From Paralichthys olivaceus (lineage: Eukaryota; Chordata; Actinopteri; Pleuronectiformes; Paralichthyidae), in NCBI RefSeq assembly GCF_024713975.1, contig NC_091094.1:23646501-23710500 (forward strand): DNA of 64,000 nucleotides, in the 5' to 3' direction. A program made the position numbers and the translations under genes. The notes under the pieces were generated by a model, which was not told the origin of the DNA, ran no database searches, and saw only the letters and a list, made by a program, of their open reading frames with translations. Shown here one piece after another: positions 13,681 to 25,541 of the stretch (positions within the stretch are counted from its first letter, which is position 1; every line of letters begins with the position of its first letter).

Positions 13681-13762
13681 AAGTAGTTGGTGGTACTCCA
13701 ACTCCTGTTCCTTTTAAAGGCCAGAAATTCCTGAGCAGACGCCTTTAAAACCATCTCAGCTG
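13681..13762 (+). promoter_or_regulatory. Representative tRNA 5' flank in each unit
   Basis: Seen before every tRNA with little change: a near-palindromic ccttttaaagg about 50 bp upstream and tttaaaa at -19 to -13. Internal A and B boxes are the main Pol III promoter; such upstream AT motifs can help TFIIIB placement. This is inference from position only. Copies 10, 13 (tttagaa) and 18, 24, 30 (tctaaaa) deviate. Confidence 0.45.
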
Positions 13763-13834
13763 TCCCTGATGGTCTAGTGGCTAGGATTCGGCGCTCTCAC
13801 CGCCGCGGCCCGGGTTCGATTCCCGGTCAGGGAA
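13763..13834 (+). tRNA. tRNA-Glu-CTC: tRNA-Glu(CUC), copy 1
   Basis: This 72-nt sequence folds as a complete cloverleaf. The acceptor stem TCCCTGA pairs with TCAGGGA, followed by discriminator A. The anticodon arm CGGCG-CTCTCAC-CGCCG carries anticodon CUC (reads GAG). The T arm is CCGGG-TTCGATT-CCCGG. The A box (TGGTCTAGTGG) and B box (GGTTCGATTCC) match the Pol III consensus. A TTTAAAA motif at -19 to -13 could act as an upstream TATA-like element. CCA is not encoded, as expected for a nuclear gene. The unit is type A but lacks about 8 bp in the spacer (caggtgtggttggg). 705 bp to the next copy. Confidence 0.97.
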
Positions 13835-14310
13835 CGAAACTATTGAATACAGAAGAGAGCATTGTGTTGACAATGTGTCAAATTGAGAGGATTGCAGGTT
13901 AACTAGGCAGGTCATTGGGGTCTCCTGAGTCAAGGTATGAATGGCTGTTGATAGTGGTAAGTAGTCGACCCACCCTACTATTGTGTGATTGGTTAATACC
14001 ACAGGTGTGGTTGGGTGGTGAACTGTCTGGGGGAGAGAACTATGTGACACCTTTTAGAATGTCGGACCACCATCTTTGAAACAAGTACTAAGTGAATTGC
14101 AGAGTGTTCATGGGGTAATTTAACAGCTTCCACAGTTCAAGCCCTGCAGAAGTGACAACAACATGTGCAGAAACATGAATGTTTGCACAGTTCTTTTGTC
14201 CTACTCATAGTAGAATGTGAAACCTTTAAGTAATAGACTCAGATGGAGGAAAATGTCTGCCAGTGGTGGAAACCTATTTGAAAGCTCACACTAACAACTA
14301 TGGTCTTCCA

Positions 14311-14368
14311 TTCATAGTTTCATAGTTTCATAGTTTCACAGTTTCACAGTTTCACAGTTTCACAGTTG
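14311..14368 (+). repeat. Octamer tract agtttcay inside array units
   Basis: Representative copy: (catagttt)n passes into (cacagttt)n before gcactgccacc. Equivalent tracts occur in every full unit, for example at about 19,097-19,150, 21,174-21,217, 22,558-22,611 and 35,010-35,066. Copy number differences of 1 to 6 octamers account for unit lengths 673, 681, 689, 705 and 713. In units 46 and 48 the tract is replaced by cactaa repeats. Confidence 0.92.
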
Positions 14369-14467
14369 CACTGCCACCTGCACTAGAAGTAGTTGGTGGT
14401 ACTCCAACTCTGTTCCCTTTAAAGGCCAGAAATTCCTGAGCAGACGCCTTTAAAACCATCTCAGCTG

Positions 14468-14539
14468 TCCCTGATGGTCTAGTGGCTAGGATTCGGCGCT
14501 CTCACCGCCGCGGCCCGGGTTCGATTCCCGGTCAGGGAA
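14468..14539 (+). tRNA. tRNA-Glu-CTC: tRNA-Glu(CUC), copy 2
   Basis: Identical by eye to copy 1. First type C unit; first downstream TTTT is in ccttttag, about 225 bp past the tRNA end. 681 bp to copy 3. Confidence 0.97.
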
Positions 14540-15148
14540 CGAAACTATTGAATACAGAAGACAGCATCGTGTTGACAATGTGTCAAATTGAGAGGATTGC
14601 AGGTTAACTAGGCAGGTCATTGGGGTCTCCTGAGTTAAGGTATGAATGGCTGTTGATAGCTGTAAGTCGTCAACCCACTGTACTATTGTGTGATAAGTTA
14701 ATACCACAGGTGTAGGGGTGTGGTTGGGAGGTGAGCTGTCTGGGGAGGGAACTATGTGACACCTTTTAGAATGTCGGACCACCATCATTGTAACAAGTAC
14801 TAAGTGAATTGCAGAGTGTTCATGGGGTAATTTAACAGCTTCCACAGTTCAAGCCCTGCAGAAGTGACAACAACATGTGCAGAAACATGAATGTTTGCAC
14901 AGTTCTTTTGTCCTACTCGTAGTAGAATGTGAAACCTTTAAGTAGTAGACTGAGATGGAGGAAAATGTCTGCCAGTGGTGGAAACCTATTTGAAAGCTCA
15001 CACTAACAACTATGGTCTTCCATTCATAGTTTCACAGTTTCACAGTTGCACTGCCACCAGCACTAGAAGTAGTTGGTGGTACTCCAACTCCTGTTCCTTT
15101 TAAAGGCCAGAAGTTCCTGAGCAGACGCCTTTAAAACCATCTCAGCTG

Positions 15149-15220
15149 TCCCTGATGGTCTAGTGGCTAGGATTCGGCGCTCTCACCGCCGCGGCCCGGG
15201 TTCGATTCCCGGTCAGGGAA
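15149..15220 (+). tRNA. tRNA-Glu-CTC: tRNA-Glu(CUC), copy 3
   Basis: Identical tRNA. First type B unit; 3' flank ctaaac rather than cgaaac. In B units the first TTTT (gcttttgat) is about 112 bp past the tRNA. 681 bp to copy 4. Confidence 0.97.
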
Positions 15221-15829
15221 CTAAACTATTGAATACAGAAGAGAGCATCGTGTTGACAATGTGTCAAATTGAGAGGATTGCAGGTTAACTAGGCAGGTCA
15301 TTGGGGTCTCCTGAGTTAAGGTATGAATGGCTTTTGATAGCTGTAAGTCGTTGACCCACCCTACTATTGTGTGATTGGTTAATACCACAGGTGTAGGGGT
15401 GTGGTTGGGTGGTGAGCTGTCTGGGGAGGGAACTATGTGACACCTTTTAGAATGTCGGACCACCATCATTGAAACAAGTACTAAGTGAATTGCAGAGTGT
15501 TCATGGGGTAATTTAACAGCTTCCACAGTTCAAGCCCTGCAGAAGTGACAACAACATGTGCAGAAACATGAATGTTTGCACAGTTCTTTTGTCCTACTTG
15601 TAGTAGAATGTGAAACTTTTAAGTAATACACTCAGATGGAGGAAAATGTCTGCCAGTGGTGGAAACCTATTTGAAAGCTCACACTAACAACTATGGTCTT
15701 CCATTCATAGTTTCACAGTTTCACAGTTGCACTGCCACCAGCACTAGAAGTAGTTGGTGGTACTCCAACTCCTGTTCCTTTTAAAGGCCAGAAGTTCCTG
15801 AGCAGACGCCTTTAAAACCATCTCAGCTG

Positions 15830-15901
15830 TCCCTGATGGTCTAGTGGCTAGGATTCGGCGCTCTCACCGCCGCGGCCCGGGTTCGATTCCCGGTCAGGGA
15901 A
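15830..15901 (+). tRNA. tRNA-Glu-CTC: tRNA-Glu(CUC), copy 4
   Basis: Identical tRNA, type C unit, shortest octamer tract, 673 bp. Shares this layout with copy 7, 2,036 bp further on. Confidence 0.97.
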
Positions 15902-16502
15902 CTAAACTATTGAATACAGAAGAGAGCATCGTGTTGACAATGTGTCAAATTGAGAGGATTGCAGGTTAACTAGGCAGGTCATTGGGGTCTCCTGAGTTAA
16001 GGTATGAATGGCTGTTGATAGCTGTAAGTCGTCAACCCACTGTACTATTGTGTGATAAGTTAATACCACAGGTGTAGGGGTGTGGTTGGGAGGTGAGCTG
16101 TCTGGGGAGGGAACTATGTGACACCTTTTAGAATGTCGGACCACCATCATTGTAACAAGTACTAAGTGAATTGCAGAGTGTTCATGGGGTAATTTAACAG
16201 CTTCCACAGTTCAAGCCCTGCAGAAGTGACAACAACATGTGCAGAAACATTAATGTTTGCACAGTTCTTTTGTCCTACTCGTAGTAGAATGTGAAACTTT
16301 TAAGTAATAGACTCAGATGGAGGAAAATGTCTGCCAGTGGTGGAAACCTATTTGAAAGCTCACACTAACAACTATGGTCTTCCATTCACAGTTTCACAGT
16401 TGCACTGCCACCAGCACTAGAAGTAGTTGGTGGTACTCCAACTCCTGTTCCTTTTAAAGGCCAGAAATTCCTGAGCAGACGCCTTTAAAACCATCTCAGC
16501 TG

Positions 16503-16574
16503 TCCCTGATGGTCTAGTGGCTAGGATTCGGCGCTCTCACCGCCGCGGCCCGGGTTCGATTCCCGGTCAGGGAA
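16503..16574 (+). tRNA. tRNA-Glu-CTC: tRNA-Glu(CUC), copy 5
   Basis: Identical tRNA, type B unit, 682 bp; carries the extra C in cagttccaagccc that marks many B units. Confidence 0.97.
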
Positions 16575-17184
16575 CTAAACTATTGAATACAGAAGAGAGC
16601 ATCGTGTTGACAATGTGTCAAATTGAGAGGATTGCAGGTTAACTAGGCAGGTCATTGGGGTCTCCTGAGTTAAGGTATGAATGGCTTTTGATAGCTGTAA
16701 GTCGTTGACCCACCCTACTATTGTGTGATTGGTTAATACCACAGGTGTAGGGGTGTGGTTGGGTGGTGAGCTGTCTGGGGAGGGAACTATGTGACACCTT
16801 TTAGAATGTCGGACCACCATCATTGAAACAAGTACTAAGTGAATTGCAGAGTGTTCATGGGGTAATTTAACAGCTTCCACAGTTCCAAGCCCTGCAGAAG
16901 TGACAACAACATGTGCAGAAACATGAATGTTTGCACAGTTCTTTTGTCCTACTTGTAGTAGAATGTGAAACTTTTAAGTAATAGACTCAGATGGAGGAAA
17001 ATGTCTGCCAGTGGTGGAAACCTATTTGAAAGCTCACACTAACAACTATGGTCTTCCATTCATAGTTTCACAGTTTCACAGTTGCACTGCCACCAGCACT
17101 AGAGGTAGTTGGTGGTACTCCAACTCCTGTTCCTTTTAAAGGCCAGAAATTCCTGAGCAGACGCCTTTAAAACCATCTCAGCTG

Positions 17185-17256
17185 TCCCTGATGGTCTAGT
17201 GGCTAGGATTCGGCGCTCTCACCGCCGCGGCCCGGGTTCGATTCCCGGTCAGGGAA
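17185..17256 (+). tRNA. tRNA-Glu-CTC: tRNA-Glu(CUC), copy 6
   Basis: Identical tRNA, type C unit, 681 bp, with agtagactgagatgg in the spacer as in copies 2, 10, 35 and 40. Confidence 0.97.
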
Positions 17257-17865
17257 CGAAACTATTGAATACAGAAGACAGCATCGTGTTGACAATGTGT
17301 CAAATTGAGAGGATTGCAGGTTAACTAGGCAGGTCATTGGGGTCTCCTGAGTTAAGGTATGAATGGCTGTTGATAGCTGTAAGTCGTCAACCCACTGTAC
17401 TATTGTGTGATAAGTTAATACCACAGGTGTAGGGGTGTGGTTGGGAGGTGAGCTGTCTGGGGAGGGAACTATGTGACACCTTTTAGAATGTCGGACCACC
17501 ATCATTGTAACAAGTACTAAGTGAATTGCAGAGTGTTCATGGGGTAATTTAACAGCTTCCACAGTTCAAGCCCTGCAGAAGTGACAACAACATGTGCAGA
17601 AACATGAATGTTTGCACAGTTCTTTTGTCCTACTCGTAGTAGAATGTGAAACCTTTAAGTAGTAGACTGAGATGGAGGAAAATGTCTGCCAGTGGTGGAA
17701 ACCTATTTGAAAGCTCACACTAACAACTATGGTCTTCCATTCATAGTTTCACAGTTTCACAGTTGCACTGCCACCAGCACTAGAAGTAGTTGGTGGTACT
17801 CCAACTCCTGTTCCTTTTAAAGGCCAGAAGTTCCTGAGCAGACGCCTTTAAAACCATCTCAGCTG

Positions 17866-17937
17866 TCCCTGATGGTCTAGTGGCTAGGATTCGGCGCTCT
17901 CACCGCCGCGGCCCGGGTTCGATTCCCGGTCAGGGAA
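17866..17937 (+). tRNA. tRNA-Glu-CTC: tRNA-Glu(CUC), copy 7
   Basis: Identical tRNA, type C unit, 673 bp; private ttgcaagttaac change in the spacer. Two C units in succession (6, 7) break the C/B alternation. Confidence 0.97.
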
Positions 17938-18538
17938 CTAAACTATTGAATACAGAAGAGAGCATCGTGTTGACAATGTGTCAAATTGAGAGGATTGCAA
18001 GTTAACTAGGCAGGTCATTGGGGTCTCCTGAGTTAAGGTATGAATGGCTGTTGATAGCTGTAAGTCGTCAACCCACTGTACTATTGTGTGATAAGTTAAT
18101 ACCACAGGTGTAGGGGTGTGGTTGGGAGGTGAGCTGTCTGGGGAGGGAACTATGTGACACCTTTTAGAATGTCGGACCACCATCATTGTAACAAGTACTA
18201 AGTGAATTGCAGAGTGTTCATGGGGTAATTTAACAGCTTCCACAGTTCAAGCCCTGCAGAAGTGACAACAACATGTGCAGAAACATGAATGTTTGCACAG
18301 TTCTTTTGTCCTACTCGTAGTAGAATGTGAAACTTTTAAGTAATAGACTCAGATGGAGGAAAATGTCTGCCAGTGGTGGAAACCTATTTGAAAGCTCACA
18401 CTAACAACTATGGTCTTCCATTCACAGTTTCACAGTTGCACTGCCACCAGCACTAGAAGTAGTTGGTGGTACTCCAACTCCTGTTCCTTTTAAAGGCCAG
18501 AAATTCCTGAGCAGACGCCTTTAAAACCATCTCAGCTG

Positions 18539-18610
18539 TCCCTGATGGTCTAGTGGCTAGGATTCGGCGCTCTCACCGCCGCGGCCCGGGTTCGATTCCC
18601 GGTCAGGGAA
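18539..18610 (+). tRNA. tRNA-Glu-CTC: tRNA-Glu(CUC), copy 8
   Basis: Identical tRNA, type B unit, 713 bp owing to a long octamer tract near 19,097-19,150. Confidence 0.97.
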
Positions 18611-19251
18611 CTAAACTATTGAATACAGAAGAGAGCATCGTGTTGACAATGTGTCAAATTGAGAGGATTGCAGGTTAACTAGGCAGGTCATTGGGGTCTC
18701 CTGAGTTAAGGTATGAATGGCTTTTGATAGCTGTAAGTCGTTGACCCACCCTACTATTGTGTGATTGGTTAATACCACAGGTGTAGGGGTGTGGTTGGGT
18801 GGTGAGCTGTCTGGGGAGGGAACTATGTGACACCTTTTAGAATGTCGGACCACCATCATTGAAACAAGTACTAAGTGAATTGCAGAGTGTTCATGGGGTA
18901 ATTTAACAGCTTCCACAGTTCCAAGCCCTGCAGAAGTGACAACAACATGTGCAGAAACATGAATGTTTGCACAGTTCTTTTGTCCTACTTGTAGTAGAAT
19001 GTGAAACTTTTAAGTAATAGACTCAGATGGAGGAAAATGTCTGCCAGTGGTGGAAACCTATTTGAAAGCTCACACTAACAACTATGGTCTTCCATTCATA
19101 GTTTCATAGTTTCATAGTTTCATAGTTTCACAGTTTCACAGTTTCACAGTTGCACTGCCACCAGCACTAGAAGTAGTTGGTGGTACTCCAACTCTGTTCC
19201 TTTTAAAGGCCAGAAATTCCTGAGCAGACGCCTTTAAAACCATCTCAGCTG

Positions 19252-19323
19252 TCCCTGATGGTCTAGTGGCTAGGATTCGGCGCTCTCACCGCCGCGGCCC
19301 GGGTTCGATTCCCGGTCAGGGAA
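19252..19323 (+). tRNA. tRNA-Glu-CTC: tRNA-Glu(CUC), copy 9
   Basis: Identical tRNA, type B unit, 682 bp; next unit's TATA-like motif is changed to tttagaacc. Confidence 0.97.
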
Positions 19324-19933
19324 CTAAACTATTGAATACAGAAGAGAGCATCGTGTTGACAATGTGTCAAATTGAGAGGATTGCAGGTTAACTAGGCAGG
19401 TCATTGGGGTCTCCTGAGTTAAGGTATGAATGGCTTTTGATAGCTGTAAGTCGTTGACCCACCCTACTATTGTGTGATTGGTTAATACCACAGGTGTAGG
19501 GGTGTGGTTGGGTGGTGAGCTGTCTGGGGAGGGAACTATGTGACACCTTTTAGAATGTCGGACCACCATCATTGAAACAAGTACTAAGTGAATTGCAGAG
19601 TGTTCATGGGGTAATTTAACAGCTTCCACAGTTCCAAGCCCTGCAGAAGTGACAACAACATGTGCAGAAACATGAATGTTTGCACAGTTCTTTTGTCCTA
19701 CTTGTAGTAGAATGTGAAACTTTTAAGTAATAGACTCAGATGGAGGAAAATGTCTGCCAGTGGTGGAAACCTATTTGAAAGCTCACACTAACAACTATGG
19801 TCTTCCATTCATAGTTTCACAGTTTCACAGTTGCACTGCCACCAGCACTAGAAGTAGTTGGTGGTACTCCAACTCCTGTTCCTTTTAAAGGCCAGAAGTT
19901 CCTGAGCAGACGCCTTTAGAACCATCTCAGCTG

Positions 19934-20005
19934 TCCCTGATGGTCTAGTGGCTAGGATTCGGCGCTCTCACCGCCGCGGCCCGGGTTCGATTCCCGGTCA
20001 GGGAA
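19934..20005 (+). tRNA. tRNA-Glu-CTC: tRNA-Glu(CUC), copy 10
   Basis: Identical tRNA, type C unit, 681 bp. Upstream motif tttagaacc instead of tttaaaacc, a variant shared with copy 13. Confidence 0.97.
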
Positions 20006-20614
20006 CTAAACTATTGAATACAGAAGAGAGCATCGTGTTGACAATGTGTCAAATTGAGAGGATTGCAGGTTAACTAGGCAGGTCATTGGGGTCTCCTGAG
20101 TTAAGGTATGAATGGCTGTTGATAGCTGTAAGTCGTCAACCCACTGTACTATTGTGTGATAAGTTAATACCACAGGTGTAGGGGTGTGGTTGGGAGGTGA
20201 GCTGTCTGGGGAGGGAACTATGTGACACCTTTTAGAATGTCGGACCACCATCATTGTAACAAGTACTAAGTGAATTGCAGAGTGTTCATGGGGTAATTTA
20301 ACAGCTTCCACAGTTCAAGCCCTGCAGAAGTGACAACAACATGTGCAGAAACATGAATGTTTGCACAGTTCTTTTGTCCTACTCGTAGTAGAATGTGAAA
20401 CCTTTAAGTAGTAGACTGAGATGGAGGAAAATGTCTGCCAGTGGTGGAAACCTATTTGAAAGCTCACACTAACAACTATGGTCTTCCATTCATAGTTTCA
20501 CAGTTTCACAGTTGCACTGCCACCAGCACTAGAAGTAGTTGGTGGTACTCCAACTCCTGTTCCTTTTAAAGGCCAGAAGTTCCTGAGCAGACGCCTTTAA
20601 AACCATCTCAGCTG

Positions 20615-20686
20615 TCCCTGATGGTCTAGTGGCTAGGATTCGGCGCTCTCACCGCCGCGGCCCGGGTTCGATTCCCGGTCAGGGAA
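20615..20686 (+). tRNA. tRNA-Glu-CTC: tRNA-Glu(CUC), copy 11
   Basis: Identical tRNA, type B unit, 705 bp. Confidence 0.97.
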
Positions 20687-21319
20687 CTAAACTATTGAAT
20701 ACAGAAGAGAGCATCGTGTTGACAATGTGTCAAATTGAGAGGATTGCAGGTTAACTAGGCAGGTCATTGGGGTCTCCTGAGTTAAGGTATGAATGGCTTT
20801 TGATAGCTGTAAGTCGTTGACCCACCCTACTATTGTGTGATTGGTTAATACCACAGGTGTAGGGGTGTGGTTGGGTGGTGAGCTGTCTGGGGAGGGAACT
20901 ATGTGACACCTTTTAGAATGTCGGACCACCATCATTGAAACAAGTACTAAGTGAATTGCAGAGTGTTCATGGGGTAATTTAACAGCTTCCACAGTTCCAA
21001 GCCCTGCAGAAGTGACAACAACATGTGCAGAAACATGAATGTTTGCACAGTTCTTTTGTCCTACTTGTAGTAGAATGTGAAACTTTTAAGTAATAGACTC
21101 AGATGGAGGAAAATGTCTGCCAGTGGTGGAAACCTATTTGAAAGCTCACACTAACAACTATGGTCTTCCATTCATAGTTTCATAGTTTCATAGTTTCATA
21201 GTTTCACAGTTTCACAGTTGCACTGCCACCAGCACTAGAAGTAGTTGGTGGTACTCCAACTCTGTTCCTTTTAAAGGCCAGAAATTCCTGAGCAGACGCC
21301 TTTAAAACCATCTCAGCTG

Positions 21320-21391
21320 TCCCTGATGGTCTAGTGGCTAGGATTCGGCGCTCTCACCGCCACGGCCCGGGTTCGATTCCCGGTCAGGGAA
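21320..21391 (+). tRNA. tRNA-Glu-CTC: tRNA-Glu(CUC), copy 12, stem variant
   Basis: Has ccgccacggcc in place of ccgccgcggcc: one G-to-A change at the 3' base of the anticodon stem, turning the outermost pair (27-43) into C-A. Copy 14 has the same change 1,394 bp away, so the two arose by block duplication. Type C unit with cattgtgttg, 681 bp. Confidence 0.9.
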
Positions 21392-22000
21392 CTAAACTAT
21401 TGAATACAGAAGAGAGCATTGTGTTGACAATGTGTCAAATTGAGAGGATTGCAGGTTAACTAGGCAGGTCATTGGGGTCTCCTGAGTTAAGGTATGAATG
21501 GCTGTTGATAGCTGTAAGTCGTCAACCCACTGTACTATTGTGTGATAAGTTAATACCACAGGTGTAGGGGTGTGGTTGGGAGGTGAGCTGTCTGGGGAGG
21601 GAACTATGTGACACCTTTTAGAATGTCGGACCACCATCATTGTAACAAGTACTAAGTGAATTGCAGAGTGTTCATGGGGTAATTTAACAGCTTCCACAGT
21701 TCAAGCCCTGCAGAAGTGACAACAACATGTGCAGAAACATGAATGTTTGCACAGTTCTTTTGTCCTACTCGTAGTAGAATGTGAAACCTTTAAGTAATAG
21801 ACTCAGATGGAGGAAAATGTCTGCCAGTGGTGGAAACCTATTTGAAAGCTCACACTAACAACTATGGTCTTCCATTCATAGTTTCACAGTTTCACAGTTG
21901 CACTGCCACCAGCACTAGAAGTAGTTGGTGGTACTCCAACTCCTGTTCCTTTTAAAGGCCAGAAGTTCCTGAGCAGACGCCTTTAGAACCATCTCAGCTG

Positions 22001-22072
22001 TCCCTGATGGTCTAGTGGCTAGGATTCGGCGCTCTCACCGCCGCGGCCCGGGTTCGATTCCCGGTCAGGGAA
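22001..22072 (+). tRNA. tRNA-Glu-CTC: tRNA-Glu(CUC), copy 13
   Basis: Identical to copy 1, type B unit, 713 bp; upstream tttagaacc variant. Confidence 0.97.
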
Positions 22073-22713
22073 CTAAACTATTGAATACAGAAGAGAGCAT
22101 CGTGTTGACAATGTGTCAAATTGAGAGGATTGCAGGTTAACTAGGCAGGTCATTGGGGTCTCCTGAGTTAAGGTATGAATGGCTTTTGATAGCTGTAAGT
22201 CGTTGACCCACCCTACTATTGTGTGATTGGTTAATACCACAGGTGTAGGGGTGTGGTTGGGTGGTGAGCTGTCTGGGGAGGGAACTATGTGACACCTTTT
22301 AGAATGTCGGACCACCATCATTGAAACAAGTACTAAGTGAATTGCAGAGTGTTCATGGGGTAATTTAACAGCTTCCACAGTTCCAAGCCCTGCAGAAGTG
22401 ACAACAACATGTGCAGAAACATGAATGTTTGCACAGTTCTTTTGTCCTACTTGTAGTAGAATGTGAAACTTTTAAGTAATAGACTCAGATGGAGGAAAAT
22501 GTCTGCCAGTGGTGGAAACCTATTTGAAAGCTCACACTAACAACTATGGTCTTCCATTCATAGTTTCATAGTTTCATAGTTTCATAGTTTCATAGTTTCA
22601 CAGTTTCACAGTTGCACTGCCACCAGCACTAGAAGTAGTTGGTGGTACTCCAACTCTGTTCCTTTTAAAGGCCAGAAATTCCTGAGCAGACGCCTTTAAA
22701 ACCATCTCAGCTG

Positions 22714-22785
22714 TCCCTGATGGTCTAGTGGCTAGGATTCGGCGCTCTCACCGCCACGGCCCGGGTTCGATTCCCGGTCAGGGAA
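22714..22785 (+). tRNA. tRNA-Glu-CTC: tRNA-Glu(CUC), copy 14, stem variant
   Basis: Same anticodon-stem G-to-A change as copy 12. Type C unit, 681 bp. Confidence 0.9.
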
Positions 22786-23394
22786 CTAAACTATTGAATA
22801 CAGAAGAGAGCATTGTGTTGACAATGTGTCAAATTGAGAGGATTGCAGGTTAACTAGGCAGGTCATTGGGGTCTCCTGAGTTAAGGTATGAATGGCTGTT
22901 GATAGCTGTAAGTCGTCAACCCACTGTACTATTGTGTGATAAGTTAATACCACAGGTGTAGGGGTGTGGTTGGGAGGTGAGCTGTCTGGGGAGGGAACTA
23001 TGTGACACCTTTTAGAATGTCGGACCACCATCATTGTAACAAGTACTAAGTGAATTGCAGAGTGTTCATGGGGTAATTTAACAGCTTCCACAGTTCAAGC
23101 CCTGCAGAAGTGACAACAACATGTGCAGAAACATGAATGTTTGCACAGTTCTTTTGTCCTACTCGTAGTAGAATGTGAAACCTTTAAGTAATAGACTCAG
23201 ATGGAGGAAAATGTCTGCCAGTGGTGGAAACCTATTTGAAAGCTCACACTAACAACTATGGTCTTCCATTCATAGTTTCACAGTTTCACAGTTGCACTGC
23301 CACCAGCACTAGAAGTAGTTGGTGGTACTCCAACTCCTGTTCCTTTTAAAGGCCAGAAGTTCCTGAGCAGACGCCTTTAAAACCATCTCAGCTG

Positions 23395-23466
23395 TCCCTG
23401 ATGGTCTAGTGGCTAGGATTCGGCGCTCTCACCGCCGCGGCCCGGGTTCGATTCCCGGTCAGGGAA
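23395..23466 (+). tRNA. tRNA-Glu-CTC: tRNA-Glu(CUC), copy 15
   Basis: Identical tRNA, type C unit, 689 bp (the only 689-bp unit); private aaacttgaatg in the spacer. Confidence 0.97.
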
Positions 23467-24083
23467 CTAAACTATTGAATACAGAAGAGAGCATCGTGTT
23501 GACAATGTGTCAAATTGAGAGGATTGCAGGTTAACTAGGCAGGTCATTGGGGTCTCCTGAGTTAAGGTATGAATGGCTGTTGATAGCTGTAAGTCGTCAA
23601 CCCACTGTACTATTGTGTGATAAGTTAATACCACAGGTGTAGGGGTGTGGTTGGGAGGTGAGCTGTCTGGGGAGGGAACTATGTGACACCTTTTAGAATG
23701 TCGGACCACCATCATTGTAACAAGTACTAAGTGAATTGCAGAGTGTTCATGGGGTAATTTAACAGCTTCCACAGTTCAAGCCCTGCAGAAGTGACAACAA
23801 CATGTGCAGAAACTTGAATGTTTGCACAGTTCTTTTGTCCTACTCGTAGTAGAATGTGAAACCTTTAAGTAATAGACTCAGATGGAGGAAAATGTCTGCC
23901 AGTGGTGGAAACCTATTTGAAAGCTCACACTAACAACTATGGTCTTCCATTCATAGTTTCATAGTTTCACAGTTTCACAGTTGCACTGCCACCAGCACTA
24001 GAAGTAGTTGGTGGTACTCCAACTCCTGTTCCTTTTAAAGGCCAGAAGTTCCTGAGCAGACGCCTTTAAAACCATCTCAGCTG

Positions 24084-24155
24084 TCCCTGATGGTCTAGTG
24101 GCTAGGATTCGGCGCTCTCACCGCCGCGGCCCGGGTTCGATTCCCGGTCAGGGAA
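24084..24155 (+). tRNA. tRNA-Glu-CTC: tRNA-Glu(CUC), copy 16
   Basis: Identical tRNA, type B unit, 705 bp; 3' flank ctaaaccattg instead of ctaaactattg. Last unit of the C/B-dominated part. Confidence 0.97.
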
Positions 24156-24788
24156 CTAAACCATTGAATACAGAAGAGAGCATCGTGTTGACAATGTGTC
24201 AAATTGAGAGGATTGCAGGTTAACTAGGCAGGTCATTGGGGTCTCCTGAGTTAAGGTATGAATGGCTTTTGATAGCTGTAAGTCGTTGACCCACCCTACT
24301 ATTGTGTGATTGGTTAATACCACAGGTGTAGGGGTGTGGTTGGGTGGTGAGCTGTCTGGGGAGGGAACTATGTGACACCTTTTAGAATGTCGGACCACCA
24401 TCATTGAAACAAGTACTAAGTGAATTGCAGAGTGTTCATGGGGTAATTTAACAGCTTCCACAGTTCCAAGCCCTGCAGAAGTGACAACAACATGTGCAGA
24501 AACATGAATGTTTGCACAGTTCTTTTGTCCTACTTGTAGTAGAATGTGAAACTTTTAAGTAATAGACTCAGATGGAGGAAAATGTCTGCCAGTGGTGGAA
24601 ACCTATTTGAAAGCTCACACTAACAACTATGGTCTTCCATTCATAGTTTCATAGTTTCATAGTTTCACAGTTTCACAGTTTCACAGTTGCACTGCCACCA
24701 GCACTAGAAGTAGTTGGTGGTACTCCAACTCTGTTCCTTTTAAAGGCCAGAAATTCCTGAGCAGACGCCTTTAAAACCATCTCAGCTG

Positions 24789-24860
24789 TCCCTGATGGTC
24801 TAGTGGCTAGGATTCGGCGCTCTCACCGCCGCGGCCCGGGTTCGATTCCCGGTCAGGGAA
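24789..24860 (+). tRNA. tRNA-Glu-CTC: tRNA-Glu(CUC), copy 17
   Basis: Identical tRNA, type A unit with cacggggaaattt (also in copies 23, 33, 38), 681 bp. Starts the A-rich part with the roughly 3.9-kb higher-order period. Confidence 0.97.
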
Positions 24861-25469
24861 CGAAACTATTGAATACAGAAGACAGCATCGTGTTGACAAT
24901 GTGTCAAATTGAGAGGATTGCAGGTTAACTAGGCAGGTCATTGGGGTCTCCTGAGTCAAGGTATGAATGGCTGTTGATAGTGGTAAGTAGTCGACCCACC
25001 CTACTATTGTGTGATTGGTTAATACCACAGGTGTAGGGGTGTGGTTGGGTGGTGAACTGTCTGGGGAGAGAACTATGTGACACCTTTTAGAATGTCGGAC
25101 CACCATCTTTGAAACAAGTACTAAGTGAATTGCAGAGTGTTCACGGGGAAATTTAACAGCTTCCACAGTTCAAGCCCTGCAGAAGTGACAACAACATGTG
25201 CAGAAACATGAATGTTTGCACAGTTCTTTTGTCCTACTCATAGTAGAATGTGAAACTTTTAAGTAATACACTCAGATGGAGGAAAATGTCTGCCAGTGGT
25301 GGAAACCTATTTGAAAGCTCACACTAACAACTATGGTCTTACATTCACAGTTTCACAGTTTCACAGTTGCACTGCCACCAGCACTAGAAGTAGTTGGTGG
25401 TACTCCAACTCCTGTTCCTTTTAAAGGCCAGAAATTCCTGAGCAGACGCCTCTAAAACCATCTCAGCTG

Positions 25470-25541
25470 TCCCTGATGGTCTAGTGGCTAGGATTCGGCG
25501 CTCTCACCGCCGCGGCCCGGGTTCGATTCCCGGTCAGGGAA
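25470..25541 (+). tRNA. tRNA-Glu-CTC: tRNA-Glu(CUC), copy 18, in short unit
   Basis: Identical tRNA in a 498-bp deletion unit. TTTT occurs only 49 bp downstream (gaaattttgc), the nearest Pol III stop in any unit type. Upstream motif is tctaaaacc. Confidence 0.97.
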
